NCBI GenBank assembly: GCA_019090845.1
Contig: JAHRVD010000307.1
Span: forward strand, 1-5,971
From: Marinosulfonomonas sp.
GTDB taxonomy: Bacteria > Pseudomonadota > Alphaproteobacteria > Rhodobacterales > Rhodobacteraceae
Direction: 5' to 3'
Length of the DNA: 5,971 nt
Shown here: positions 1-5,235 of the stretch, piece after piece
How positions within the stretch are numbered: the first letter of the stretch is position 1
How the letters are laid out: the number at the start of each line of letters is the position of its first letter
Program-made: the position numbers and the translations under genes
Notes under the pieces: generated by a model
The model's input: only the letters and a program-made list of their open reading frames with translations
Databases searched by the model: none
What the model was told of the DNA's origin: nothing

Positions 1-935
1 GACAGGTATATCTGATAATTCGGATCGGCCTCGGATGCGGGTGCGATTGGCGGTGGTTCCAGCGGGGCCTCGCCCTCGGGCGTATCCACCTCGTCACCCA
101 TCTCCATATCGGCCATGTCGTCCATCGACACCTGAGCCTCGGCGGCGTCTTCACTATCCTGTTGGGATTGCTCGGGGCTGGCCTCGGTGTCTTCACTGTC
201 CTCAGAATCGTCCTGACCGTCGCCGTCGGGATCCTGTTCTTCGTCGTCCTGACTGGCGTCGTCTTCCTGATCGGGGTCCGCCATGTCCGGGTCGTCGCCC
301 AGTTGATCGCCATAACCGAAATCTTCGATAACCTGCCGCGCGAAGCGGGCGAAAGCGGCTTGATCTGCCAGCGTTTCATCCAACGTATCAAAGGTCGAGC
401 CGGCCTGATCCTGCATAAAGTCGCGCCACAGTTCCATCACGTTGTCAGCACCCGCTGGCAGATCGCGCCCGGTGGCCAGATGGCGCACCAGATAGCCCGC
501 CGCCGTCGGCAAGGGGGCCTCGGACTGTTTGGTGATCTGGCTATAGCCTTTGCGATCTGCCTCATTGGCGATTTTGGCGTCGATGTTACCGGCGGTTCCG
601 GGCATGTCGCGTGCGCCCACGGCCTCGCAACGCGCGGATTCCATCGCCTCGTAGATGTCGCGCGCCATCTGACCTTCGGGCAGGTAGCGCGCAAATGTGC
701 CGGTGTCGCTGTATTTTTTGTGCAGCGCGAATGCATCCGCCGTGCCGCGCGCCAGCAGCACCTCGGGCCGGCTCATCCGTCGGCTGACCTGTGGCAGGCG
801 CATAGTGTCGGCCGTCATGCCGGGTGGGTCGACAGTGAAACTTACCGACAGCTCGGGGTCGTCGGCCATCACCTTGGTGGCTTCGGCGAGCGCCTTTTTG
901 AACGGATCGGCCGGGTTGTCTGTAGGATTATTCAT
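1..935 (-). CDS. cobT: Cobaltochelatase subunit CobT, N-terminal half (3' end cut by window edge)
   Basis: CobT is a subunit of the CobNST complex, which inserts cobalt into hydrogenobyrinic acid a,c-diamide using ATP in aerobic cobalamin synthesis. It pairs with the AAA+ subunit CobS and is cytoplasmic. The frame is open from ATG at 935 to the left edge, giving 311 complete codons of a protein usually near 600–630 residues. It starts MNNPTDNPADPFKKAL. A middle segment carries EAMESARCEAVGARDMPG. Roughly residues 213–290 form a very acidic linker rich in Asp, Glu, Ser and Gln, typical of the family. The last visible residues (NYQIYL) match the point where the C-terminal VWA part begins, so the metal-binding MIDAS motif is outside the window. 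AGGTG at 948–944 lies 8 nt before the start and supports it. The gene follows cobS on the same strand, so they are probably co-transcribed. Seen: frame, linker, RBS. Known: complex role. Inferred: an intact C-terminus. Confidence 0.93.
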   Translation of the reverse strand, partial: MNNPTDNPADPFKKALAEATKVMADDPELSVSFTVDPPGMTADTMRLPQVSRRMSRPEVLLARGTADAFALHKKYSDTGTFARYLPEGQMARDIYEAMESARCEAVGARDMPGTAGNIDAKIANEADRKGYSQITKQSEAPLPTAAGYLVRHLATGRDLPAGADNVMELWRDFMQDQAGSTFDTLDETLADQAAFARFARQVIEDFGYGDQLGDDPDMADPDQEDDASQDDEEQDPDGDGQDDSEDSEDTEASPEQSQQDSEDAAEAQVSMDDMADMEMGDEVDTPEGEAPLEPPPIAPASEADPNYQIYL

Positions 936-962
936 CTGACACGCACCTGTAAGACCCCCCTG

Positions 963-990
963 CGGCAAATGCCGAAGGTTGGCCCGGGCC
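963..990. repeat. Small inverted repeats in the cobS–cobT gap
   Basis: The 77-bp gap between the cobS stop and the cobT start contains CGGCAAATGCCG (963–974), which can fold as a 4–5 bp hairpin, and the perfect 10-base palindrome GGCCCGGGCC (981–990). Neither is followed by a T-run on the minus strand, so neither looks like an intrinsic terminator. They could affect processing or relative expression of the two cistrons, or be chance in GC-rich DNA. Confidence 0.3.
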
Positions 991-1012
991 TGCGCGGCGA
1001 CAAGGTTTCGGG

Positions 1013-1996
1013 TTAACCCGCTGCACTCGCCGCACTTTCCGGCAATTCCTCATCAAAACAGCGCTGATAGAACTCGGCCACTGTCTGACGCTCCAACTCG
1101 TCGCATTTGTTTAAGAATGTCAGGCGGAACGCATAGCCGACATCGCGGAAGATCGTCGTGTTTTGCGCCCAGTTAATTACCGTGCGCGGGCTCATCACGG
1201 TCGAAAGATCGCCATTCATGAACGCCGTGCGGGTCAGATCGGCGACCGTAACCATTTGGGAAATTGTCTTGCGCCCCTTCTCGGTGTTGAAAGACGGGTT
1301 CTTGGACAACACGATCATCGTTTCGGCATCATGGGACAGATAGTTCAGCGTCGCCACCAGTGACCAGCGGTCCATCTGCGCTTGGTTAATCTGCTGGGTG
1401 CCGTGGTAAAGCCCTGTGGTGTCGCCTAGGCCAACCGTGTTGGATGTCGCAAACAGGCGGAACGACGGGTGCGGCGTGATAATCTCATTCTGGTCCAGCA
1501 AGGTCAGCTTGCCGTCGTGTTCCAGCACCCGCTGGATCACAAACATCACGTCGGCCCGCCCGGCGTCATATTCGTCAAATACGATAGCGACCGGGTTGCG
1601 CAGCGCCCATGGCAGGATGCCTTCGTGAAACTCGGTCACCTGCTTGCCGTCGCGCAGTTTGATCGCGTCTTTGCCGATCAGATCGATCCGGCTGATGTGG
1701 CTGTCCAGATTGACCCGGACCGCAGGCCAGTTCAGCCGCGCGGCAACCTGTTCGATATGGGTCGATTTTCCTGTGCCGTGATAGCCTTGGATCATCACCC
1801 GCCGGTTGTGGGAAAAACCTGCAAGGATTGCCAATGTGGTGTCGGGGTCAAATTTATACGTCGGATCAATATCGGGCACCCGGTCGATCCGCTCGCCAAA
1901 GCCTTTGACGACCATATCCGTGTCGATGCCAAAAATCTCGCGAACAGAAAATTCTTCCGTGGGCTTTGCGTTCATATCCATCGTGCCGTCCGCCAT
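1013..1996 (-). CDS. cobS: Cobaltochelatase AAA+ ATPase subunit CobS
   Basis: CobS is the AAA+ motor of the aerobic cobaltochelatase. It assembles with CobT and drives cobalt insertion by CobN. The product is 327 residues, matching the usual length near 330. The N-terminus carries [14 protein letters not shown] (residues 17–30). Walker A is GYHGTGKST (71–79), Walker B is [11 protein letters not shown] (136–146), the sensor-1 region is LFATSNT (181–187), and arginines in QMDRW (R210) and SPRT (R271) sit where the arginine finger and sensor 2 are expected. All key residues are present. The ATG at 1996 has AAAGGGA at 2008–2002, 5 nt upstream. Two further in-frame ATGs (codons 6 and 8) follow, and the first is preferred for RBS spacing. 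cobT follows after 77 bp. Upstream, msrB is divergent, so cobS probably has its own promoter in the 215-bp spacer. No cobalamin riboswitch motif was found by eye in that spacer. Confidence 0.97.
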   Translation of the reverse strand: MADGTMDMNAKPTEEFSVREIFGIDTDMVVKGFGERIDRVPDIDPTYKFDPDTTLAILAGFSHNRRVMIQGYHGTGKSTHIEQVAARLNWPAVRVNLDSHISRIDLIGKDAIKLRDGKQVTEFHEGILPWALRNPVAIVFDEYDAGRADVMFVIQRVLEHDGKLTLLDQNEIITPHPSFRLFATSNTVGLGDTTGLYHGTQQINQAQMDRWSLVATLNYLSHDAETMIVLSKNPSFNTEKGRKTISQMVTVADLTRTAFMNGDLSTVMSPRTVINWAQNTTIFRDVGYAFRLTFLNKCDELERQTVAEFYQRCFDEELPESAASAAG

Positions 1997-2211
1997 GCTT
2001 TTCCCTTTGGAGGTTTGGTTGCCCGAACTGTCCGGATAACCACCGTCTTTTGAGCGATAATCTGGCAGAGGTCAACGCAGCCTGTTACCTCAAATGCATG
2101 CCTTTTGCAGCGGGGATGAACTTTTCTCACGATTTGCGGAGCAGTATTCCCAAGTCGGCTCAGGAATGCGATCTGTTTAAAAGATCAGTTCAACTCAATG
2201 GAGATCAAGAA
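1997..2211. promoter_or_regulatory. Divergent spacer between cobS and msrB
   Basis: This 215-bp stretch should hold promoters for both genes. For cobS, TTGACC (2075–2070, minus) resembles a -35 box, but the -10 candidate 16 nt further on, TCAAAA (2053–2048), is weak. For msrB, TTTAAA (2176–2181) is a four-of-six match to a -10 box without a clear -35, and it sits inside the inverted repeat GATCT…AGATC (2170–2174 and 2182–2186). The msrB ribosome site is GGAG at 2200–2203. No cobalamin riboswitch box was recognised. The msrB frame stays open leftward into this spacer, but there is no sign that this part is coding. Confidence 0.4.
2170..2186. repeat. Inverted repeat GATCT-N7-AGATC upstream of msrB
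   Basis: Perfect 5-base arms flank GTTTAAA, 26 bp before the msrB start. The centre could double as a weak -10 element, so a regulator bound here would block msrB transcription. The arms are short and chance is a fair explanation. Confidence 0.25.
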
Positions 2212-2682
2212 ATGGACCGACGCCTGTTTTTGACAACTTCGGCAGCGACCCTTGGGGTTGCAGCTTTTTCCGGTGCCACATGGGCACAGGAAAGTTTTGA
2301 GATTACCCGCAGCAAAGCTGAATGGCAGGCGCTGTTGACCAAAGCGCAGTATAACGTGATGCGCGCCGAAGGCACAGAAAGGTCCGGGTCCAGCCCGCTG
2401 GACAAGAATTATGCTCAGGGCACCTACCTGTGTCGCGGCTGTGAATTGCCGATTTATTCGTCGGAGGCGAAATTTGACAGCGGCACCGGCTGGCCGTCTT
2501 TCTGGCAATCTCTGCCAAATGCCGTTGAAACCAAATCAGACCGCAAATTTTTGCGTGTCCGCACCGAGGTTCATTGCCGCCGCTGTGGCAGCCATTTGGG
2601 CCACATCTTCAATGACGGGCCAAAACCAACCGGAAAGCGCCATTGTCTGAATGGGGTCAGCCTGATTTTTCAGGCGGCTTGA
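2212..2682 (+). CDS. msrB: Peptide-methionine (R)-S-oxide reductase with Tat signal peptide
   Basis: MsrB reduces the R-epimer of methionine sulfoxide in proteins. The product is 156 residues. Residues 1–25 look like a twin-arginine signal: MDRRLFLTTSA, then a hydrophobic stretch and a likely cleavage after TWA (25), so the enzyme is probably periplasmic. The MsrB core carries zinc pairs CRGC (C74, C77) and CRRC (C122, C125), the FDSGTGWPSF block (88–97), the histidines of CGSHLGH (H128, H131) and the active-site GKRHCLN with catalytic C145. These five are the only cysteines, so there is no separate resolving cysteine and recycling must use an external thiol or another route. The start at 2212 is chosen because GGAG (2200–2203) lies 8 nt upstream and the signal peptide begins there, although the frame stays open further upstream. 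The gene is transcribed against dnaJ and away from cobS. Confidence 0.96.
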   Translation: MDRRLFLTTSAATLGVAAFSGATWAQESFEITRSKAEWQALLTKAQYNVMRAEGTERSGSSPLDKNYAQGTYLCRGCELPIYSSEAKFDSGTGWPSFWQSLPNAVETKSDRKFLRVRTEVHCRRCGSHLGHIFNDGPKPTGKRHCLNGVSLIFQAA

Positions 2683-2702
2683 GGCGGTTAATACTTGCAT
2701 TT

Positions 2703-2718
2703 GGACCTCGGCGGGTCC
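2703..2718. terminator. Hairpin between convergent msrB and dnaJ, no T-run
   Basis: GGACC (2703–2707) and GGTCC (2714–2718) form a perfect 5-bp stem around a 6-base loop in the 38-bp convergent gap. The symmetric stem could act for both genes, but neither strand shows a following T-run, so it is at best a weak intrinsic terminator. Confidence 0.35.
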
Positions 2719-2720
2719 GG

Positions 2721-3353
2721 TCAGTCTTTGAAATAGCGGCTTTCGCGGACCTGTTCCCAAGCCCAGACAACTTCCTGCAATTGTTCTTCTTGACTGCGGT
2801 CGCCACCATTCATATCCGGGTGCAGAACTTTGATAAGTGACTTATATTGCTTGCGAATTTCGGCCTTTGTCCAATGGTCCTTGGCTTCCAGAATATCCAC
2901 TGCTTTTCGTTCAGTCGGCGGTAATTTGCGGGTGCCGGTAATGGATTTACCGGGGTTTTGTGTTGCATTCGCACCCAACACCTGATGGGGATCGTCAATT
3001 CCCAAGCGCGACCACGCACGGGCTTCGTCGCCCATTTTGCCAAATGGTTTAGTCTCGCGCTCCCAGACCCGGTCTTTGTCTTGTTGCTCGACCACTGCCT
3101 CTTCACCAGTGCCGTGAAAAAAGTTCCATTTCAGGTTATACTGGCGCACGTGGTCTTTGCAGAACCAAACGAAATCATCCAGTGAATCCGGGGATTTAGG
3201 TGCCCGGTATTGCCCATTCTCCGGGCAATCGGGATGTTCACAAACGCGCGTCGAAGTTTCAAACGCGCCAGACATCCCGCGTTTGCCTTTGGTGCGTTTC
3301 TTTTTGTCCGCCGAAACGGAGATATCAAATCCAAACGGGTCTGATTTTGTCAT
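2721..3353 (-). CDS. J-domain (DnaJ-like) protein with C-terminal J domain
   Basis: This 210-residue protein has a short C-terminal J domain (about 150–210) with the diagnostic HPD tripeptide at 178–180 in KSLIKVLHPDMNGG and a helix III/IV region ending in YFKD. J domains stimulate Hsp70 (DnaK) ATPase and deliver clients. The rest is not like classical DnaJ: there is no Gly/Phe region and no CxxCxGxG repeats. The N-terminus is basic (KKKRTKGKR, 18–25). A Cys/His set, C38, C43, C65 and H68 (CEHPDC and WFCKDH), could bind a metal. Start ATG at 3353 has AAAGG (3366–3362) 8 nt upstream. It is divergent from bolA (76 bp) and upstream of cobS on the same strand, with msrB antisense between. This family commonly sits beside cobST in alphaproteobacteria, which suggests, but does not prove, a chaperone role related to the chelatase. 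Confidence 0.92.
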   Translation of the reverse strand: MTKSDPFGFDISVSADKKKRTKGKRGMSGAFETSTRVCEHPDCPENGQYRAPKSPDSLDDFVWFCKDHVRQYNLKWNFFHGTGEEAVVEQQDKDRVWERETKPFGKMGDEARAWSRLGIDDPHQVLGANATQNPGKSITGTRKLPPTERKAVDILEAKDHWTKAEIRKQYKSLIKVLHPDMNGGDRSQEEQLQEVVWAWEQVRESRYFKD

Positions 3354-3429
3354 GCTACCTGCCTTTAAGACTCGGACCAGAGAGTTTAGAGCTTTTGTCA
3401 GAGGATTGAAGAGGGAAGAGGCAAAAAAA
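3354..3429. promoter_or_regulatory. Divergent dnaJ–bolA spacer
   Basis: Both genes start from this 76-bp interval, so their promoters must be here or inside the neighbouring coding sequence. CTGACA (3402–3397, minus) resembles a -35 box for the J-domain gene, but no matching -10 was found. The bolA side carries two purine-rich ribosome site candidates, GAGGGA (3411–3416) and AAGAGG (3416–3421), followed by a run of eight A that includes the A of the bolA ATG. Confidence 0.3.
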
Positions 3430-3699
3430 ATGACAGTTGCCGAAGAAATTTCACGCCGACTACACGCGGCCTTCGCGCCGCGCCTGCTGGAAATCGAAAA
3501 CCAAAGCGAGCAACACCGGGGCCACGCAGGGTTTCAAGAAGGTGGCGAAAGCCACTACCACGTCACCATTTCCGCCCCCGAACTTGATGGGATGAACCGA
3601 CTGGCCAGACATCGCGCGGTGCATTCGGCCATTGGAAAGGACCTGCTGGAGAGCATTCATGCGCTTGCGCTTGATATTCAGGTAGCACCTGCCGCCTGA
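3430..3699 (+). CDS. bolA: BolA family protein
   Basis: This 89-residue protein is of usual BolA size. BolA proteins pair with monothiol glutaredoxins through a shared [2Fe-2S] cluster and take part in iron–sulfur handling, and some bind DNA and affect cell shape. The visible core is LLEIENQSEQHRGHAGF (19–35), HYHVTIS (42–48) and GMNRLARHRAVHSAIG (54–69). The RHR histidine (H61) and the loop histidines H29 and H32 are the candidate cluster ligands, and there is no cysteine. ATG at 3430 is preferred because AAGAGG (3416–3421) lies 8 nt upstream and the family N-terminus begins here. The frame is open further left but lacks support. bolA is divergent from the J-domain gene and converges on the DUF4177-like gene with only 12 bp between stops. 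The bolA–dnaJ–cobS–cobT grouping is familiar in alphaproteobacteria. Confidence 0.93.
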   Translation: MTVAEEISRRLHAAFAPRLLEIENQSEQHRGHAGFQEGGESHYHVTISAPELDGMNRLARHRAVHSAIGKDLLESIHALALDIQVAPAA

Positions 3700-3711
3700 T
3701 GGTTCGTTACG

Positions 3712-4185
3712 CTATGTAGGCGTGCGGTCAGGCGCTGGTGCCTGATTGCCGGGATCTTCTTTGGTAACGCCGCCCAATGTTGGAGACTCAGTGCGGATTT
3801 GGTCGGCCTTTGCTTGATAACCGGGGTTTGCGCCTTGCGTGGCAGGTTCCGAAACGGGAAGAATTTGAGGTTTTTCTGCTTCGATCCTCTTGGCTCGCAC
3901 CGGCGTAACATCAGTTTTGACCGACGCCGGGTTTTTTGCGGGCTGTTGGTCGGCCAAAGCCCGGCGAAACACCAGCATGTTCTGGTAAGTCGTAGAACGC
4001 CCGGTCAGCCCCTGACGTTCGTCACAGGGCAGGGTGTCGGTGCGAAAATAATCCCAACCATCAGCGGCATTCGTATTCATCACGTCCTGTAGCGCATTGG
4101 CAAACTTGTTCTCAGCGCCGCGAATGCCCTTTGCACGCAGGCCTTTTCTTGGGGCCGGGACGACCTTGTATTCGAAATTTGGCAT
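3712..4185 (-). CDS. DUF4177-like protein with long disordered C-terminal tail
   Basis: The product is 157 residues. Residues 1–76 resemble the DUF4177 family: FEYKVVPAPRKG (4–15), NALQDVMNTNAADGWDYF (30–47), DTLPCDERQGLTG (50–62) and QNMLVFRR (68–75). No function is established for the family. Residues 77–157 are rich in Pro, Ala, Thr, Lys and Gln, with no recognisable fold, and are probably disordered. There is no signal peptide or membrane segment. The ATG at 4185 is chosen over an upstream in-frame start at 4311 because AGGAG (4197–4193) lies 7 nt upstream and the family N-terminus matches here. A longer version would add 42 residues unlike the family. The gene converges on bolA and is divergent from the VPLPA-CTERM gene. 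Its ribosome site may be masked by a hairpin (see 4193–4216). Confidence 0.85.
   Translation of the reverse strand: MPNFEYKVVPAPRKGLRAKGIRGAENKFANALQDVMNTNAADGWDYFRTDTLPCDERQGLTGRSTTYQNMLVFRRALADQQPAKNPASVKTDVTPVRAKRIEAEKPQILPVSEPATQGANPGYQAKADQIRTESPTLGGVTKEDPGNQAPAPDRTPT
3728..3745. terminator. 6-bp hairpin inside the 3' end of the DUF4177-like gene, downstream of bolA
   Basis: TCAGGC (3728–3733) and GCCTGA (3740–3745) form a perfect stem with a 6-base loop, 28 bp after the bolA stop. With only 12 bp between the two stops, any bolA terminator must lie within the opposing gene, and this is the best local candidate. It has no T-run, and it is also simply coding sequence of the neighbour. Confidence 0.25.
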
Positions 4186-4192
4186 CCTGCAT

Positions 4193-4216
4193 CTCCTGTG
4201 AATTCCGGCGCAGGAG
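4193..4216 (-). promoter_or_regulatory. Possible hairpin covering the DUF4177-like gene's ribosome binding site
   Basis: On the minus strand CTCCTG (4216–4211), a 12-base loop, then CAGGAG (4198–4193) form a perfect 6-bp stem. The second arm contains the AGGAG ribosome site for the ATG at 4185. If transcription starts upstream of 4216, the site would be paired and translation reduced. The stem is short, so it may breathe or be temperature sensitive. That is inference; only the complementarity is seen. Confidence 0.35.
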
Positions 4217-4325
4217 TAGGCAGAAAGCGCGCATTTTTCAAGCATCTGATTGCAGGCCGCAACTGATTCTTTTGATAGGTGGGTTTTGGTGTTGGCCCCC
4301 GGGGTGAGCAATCAGGAGTGTTTCG

Positions 4326-4391
4326 ATGTCTACCATTGGTCCGGTATTTTTCGACCCACTGTTTCAGCCAGAGCGACAATTGCGGCGCTAA
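4326..4391 (+). CDS. Possible 21-residue small protein or leader peptide
   Basis: ATG at 4326 runs to TAA at 4389–4391, giving 21 residues that begin MSTIGPVFFDPLF and end ERQLRR. AGGAG (4314–4318) lies 7 nt upstream, as good a ribosome site as any in the window. The peptide is hydrophobic and proline-containing in front and basic at the end. It has no obvious signal peptide and matches no family I recognise. It lies 108 bp upstream of the VPLPA-CTERM start on the same strand, and its stop falls in the loop of a small hairpin (4384–4397), which resembles a leader-peptide layout. It contains no run of one amino acid that would indicate classical attenuation. It could also be a chance ORF or a remnant. 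Confidence 0.35.
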   Translation: MSTIGPVFFDPLFQPERQLRR

Positions 4392-4397
4392 AGTGCC
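4384..4397 (+). repeat. Tetraloop hairpin at the stop of the small ORF
   Basis: GGCGC (4384–4388), loop TAAA (4389–4392), GTGCC (4393–4397) form a 5-bp stem with one G·U pair. The loop contains the small ORF's stop codon, so a terminating ribosome would open the stem. The following bases are A-rich on the plus strand rather than T-rich, so it is not an intrinsic terminator. Confidence 0.3.
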
Positions 4398-4440
4398 ATA
4401 AAAAGGGAATTTTAGGGGCAATAGCCAGTGGACAGAGTAC

Positions 4441-4446
4441 TAAAAT
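4441..4446 (+). promoter_or_regulatory. Possible -10 box for the VPLPA-CTERM gene
   Basis: TAAAAT matches five of six bases of the sigma-70 -10 consensus and would give a leader of about 50 nt before the ATG at 4500. No good -35 lies 16–18 bp upstream. The TGGACA at 4429–4434 is a five-of-six -35 match, but it is too close to this box and does not have a good -10 downstream. Confidence 0.25.
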
Positions 4447-4479
4447 ATGGTAGTTTAGAAATTATCAAACGCGAATTGG

Positions 4480-4495
4480 GTTCCAAAGGGGGAAC
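4480..4495 (+). promoter_or_regulatory. Ribosome binding site of the VPLPA-CTERM gene within a small inverted repeat
   Basis: GTTCC (4480–4484) and GGAAC (4491–4495) are perfectly complementary around AAAGGG. The ribosome site GGGGGA (4488–4493), which fixes the ATG at 4500, is shared between the loop and the second arm. A 5-bp stem is weak and may not hold in the cell. Confidence 0.35.
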
Positions 4496-4499
4496 GGAT

Positions 4500-5213
4500 A
4501 TGAGTTTTAAGAATTTTTTAATCAAGGCATCTTTTGGTGTCGCTCTGGCAGCGTCTGTTGCAAGTGCAGCGACGGCCGCGACATTGAGTGTGGTGAACAA
4601 TGGTTCCGGCACAGCGACAACTTTGCCAGTGGGAACAGGCGGAACAACCGGTTTCGATCTAAGTTCCATCTACGGGACATCATCGCCAAACATTGGCGAT
4701 CCGATCACTGCTTTCTCGGCCGCTACAGGTGGCACGGTGAATGGCGGTCTTTACATTAGTGGCTCCAGTAAGCTGACTTACACATTCCTTGGCAAAGAAG
4801 CAGGCGCGAAAAACGCTGTCTTCGGTCAGGGTGGTGCTTCGGTAACGAACAAACAAGCAATTGGCAGTTCGTTCACAGTTGGACAGTCCGGCGCTGGTTT
4901 CATCGATTTCTTTTTCCAGACGCTTGAAGGTGCCTGGGAAGATATCAACAACAACTGGATCACTGGCGAGGCCCTTTCGATTGCCAACAACGGATTGTCC
5001 GGTTTTTCCAATCTGTCGATTGCTTTCGGTCAGGTTTTTAACAACGGTAAGTCCATTCTGGTCTTCTTCGGCGATGGCCGGGGCGACGTGGACTTTGACG
5101 ATATGGTAATTCGTATCGACGCCGTGCCACTGCCAGCAAGTGCATTGCTGCTGTTTGGTGCTCTTGGCGGATTGGGCGCGCTGCGCCTTCGCCGGAAAAA
5201 AGCAACCGCCTAA
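4500..5213 (+). CDS. VPLPA-CTERM sorting-domain surface protein
   Basis: This 237-residue protein has the layout of an exosortase substrate. A Sec signal peptide covers about 1–27 (basic start MSFKNFLIK, hydrophobic Ala-rich core, cleavage near ATAA). The mature part (28–208) is rich in Gly, Ser, Asn and Thr, has no cysteine, and probably forms beta structure. A C-terminal signal comprises VPLPA (209–213), a hydrophobic helix (214–228) and a basic tail RLRRKK (229–234). Just before it is an Asp-rich block, GDGRGDVDFDDMVIRID (191–207), which resembles the D-x-D-x-D/ND-M-V motif near the end of other PEP-CTERM and DUF4114-like proteins and may bind calcium. The sorting family is mostly known from Rhodobacterales and is processed by an exosortase (XrtD type, from memory), normally encoded elsewhere. 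The central region is not a family I recognise. ATG at 4500 is set by GGGGGA 6 nt upstream. A strong terminator follows, so it is probably monocistronic. Confidence 0.9.
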   Translation: MSFKNFLIKASFGVALAASVASAATAATLSVVNNGSGTATTLPVGTGGTTGFDLSSIYGTSSPNIGDPITAFSAATGGTVNGGLYISGSSKLTYTFLGKEAGAKNAVFGQGGASVTNKQAIGSSFTVGQSGAGFIDFFFQTLEGAWEDINNNWITGEALSIANNGLSGFSNLSIAFGQVFNNGKSILVFFGDGRGDVDFDDMVIRIDAVPLPASALLLFGALGGLGALRLRRKKATA

Positions 5214-5235
5214 GACCTACATGAGCGTTTGATTT

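Larger units (their letters stand above)
4186..4499. other. 314-bp divergent spacer
   Basis: This region between the DUF4177-like gene and the VPLPA-CTERM gene holds the leader and ribosome site of each, a 21-codon ORF with a good ribosome site (4326–4391), a CCCCGGGG palindrome (4297–4304), a hairpin at 4384–4397, and an AT-rich stretch near 4440–4460 with a possible -10 (TAAAAT, 4441–4446). A sigma-54 type GG/GC promoter, reported for some PEP-CTERM regulons, was looked for and not found. No tRNA or mobile-element remnant was seen. Confidence 0.6.

Noticed and set aside
200..300. Repetitive-looking GAC/GTC-rich tract
   Set aside because: It encodes the acidic Asp/Glu linker typical of CobT rather than being a repeat array.
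162..1016. 284-codon open frame on the plus strand
   Set aside because: It lies opposite cobT, whose frame, family match and RBS are clear. The plus-strand translation has no recognisable motif, and long antisense frames are common opposite GC-rich genes.
1469..2053. 194-codon open frame on the plus strand opposite cobS
   Set aside because: It mirrors a complete CobS with intact Walker motifs. It shows no family features of its own.
1966..2211. In-frame N-terminal extension of msrB (82 codons)
   Set aside because: It would overlap the cobS start and bury the Tat signal inside the protein. GGAG at 2200–2203 supports the start at 2212.
1997..2211. Cobalamin riboswitch upstream of cobS
   Set aside because: The B12-box core was not found on the cobS strand, and the spacer is short for the full aptamer plus promoter.
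3157..3429. In-frame upstream extension of bolA
   Set aside because: It runs antisense through the start of the J-domain gene, is not BolA-like, and the RBS supports 3430.
4291..4308. Sigma-54 promoter candidate around TTGGCCCCC…GAGC
   Set aside because: The spacing between GG and GC is two bases too long for a -24/-12 element.
4186..4311. Longer start (4311) for the DUF4177-like gene
   Set aside because: The extra 42 residues do not resemble the family, and the good ribosome site is at 4197–4193.
4080..4421. 113-codon minus-strand frame across the spacer
   Set aside because: It starts with TTG without a ribosome site, overlaps the DUF4177-like gene in another frame and shows no motif.
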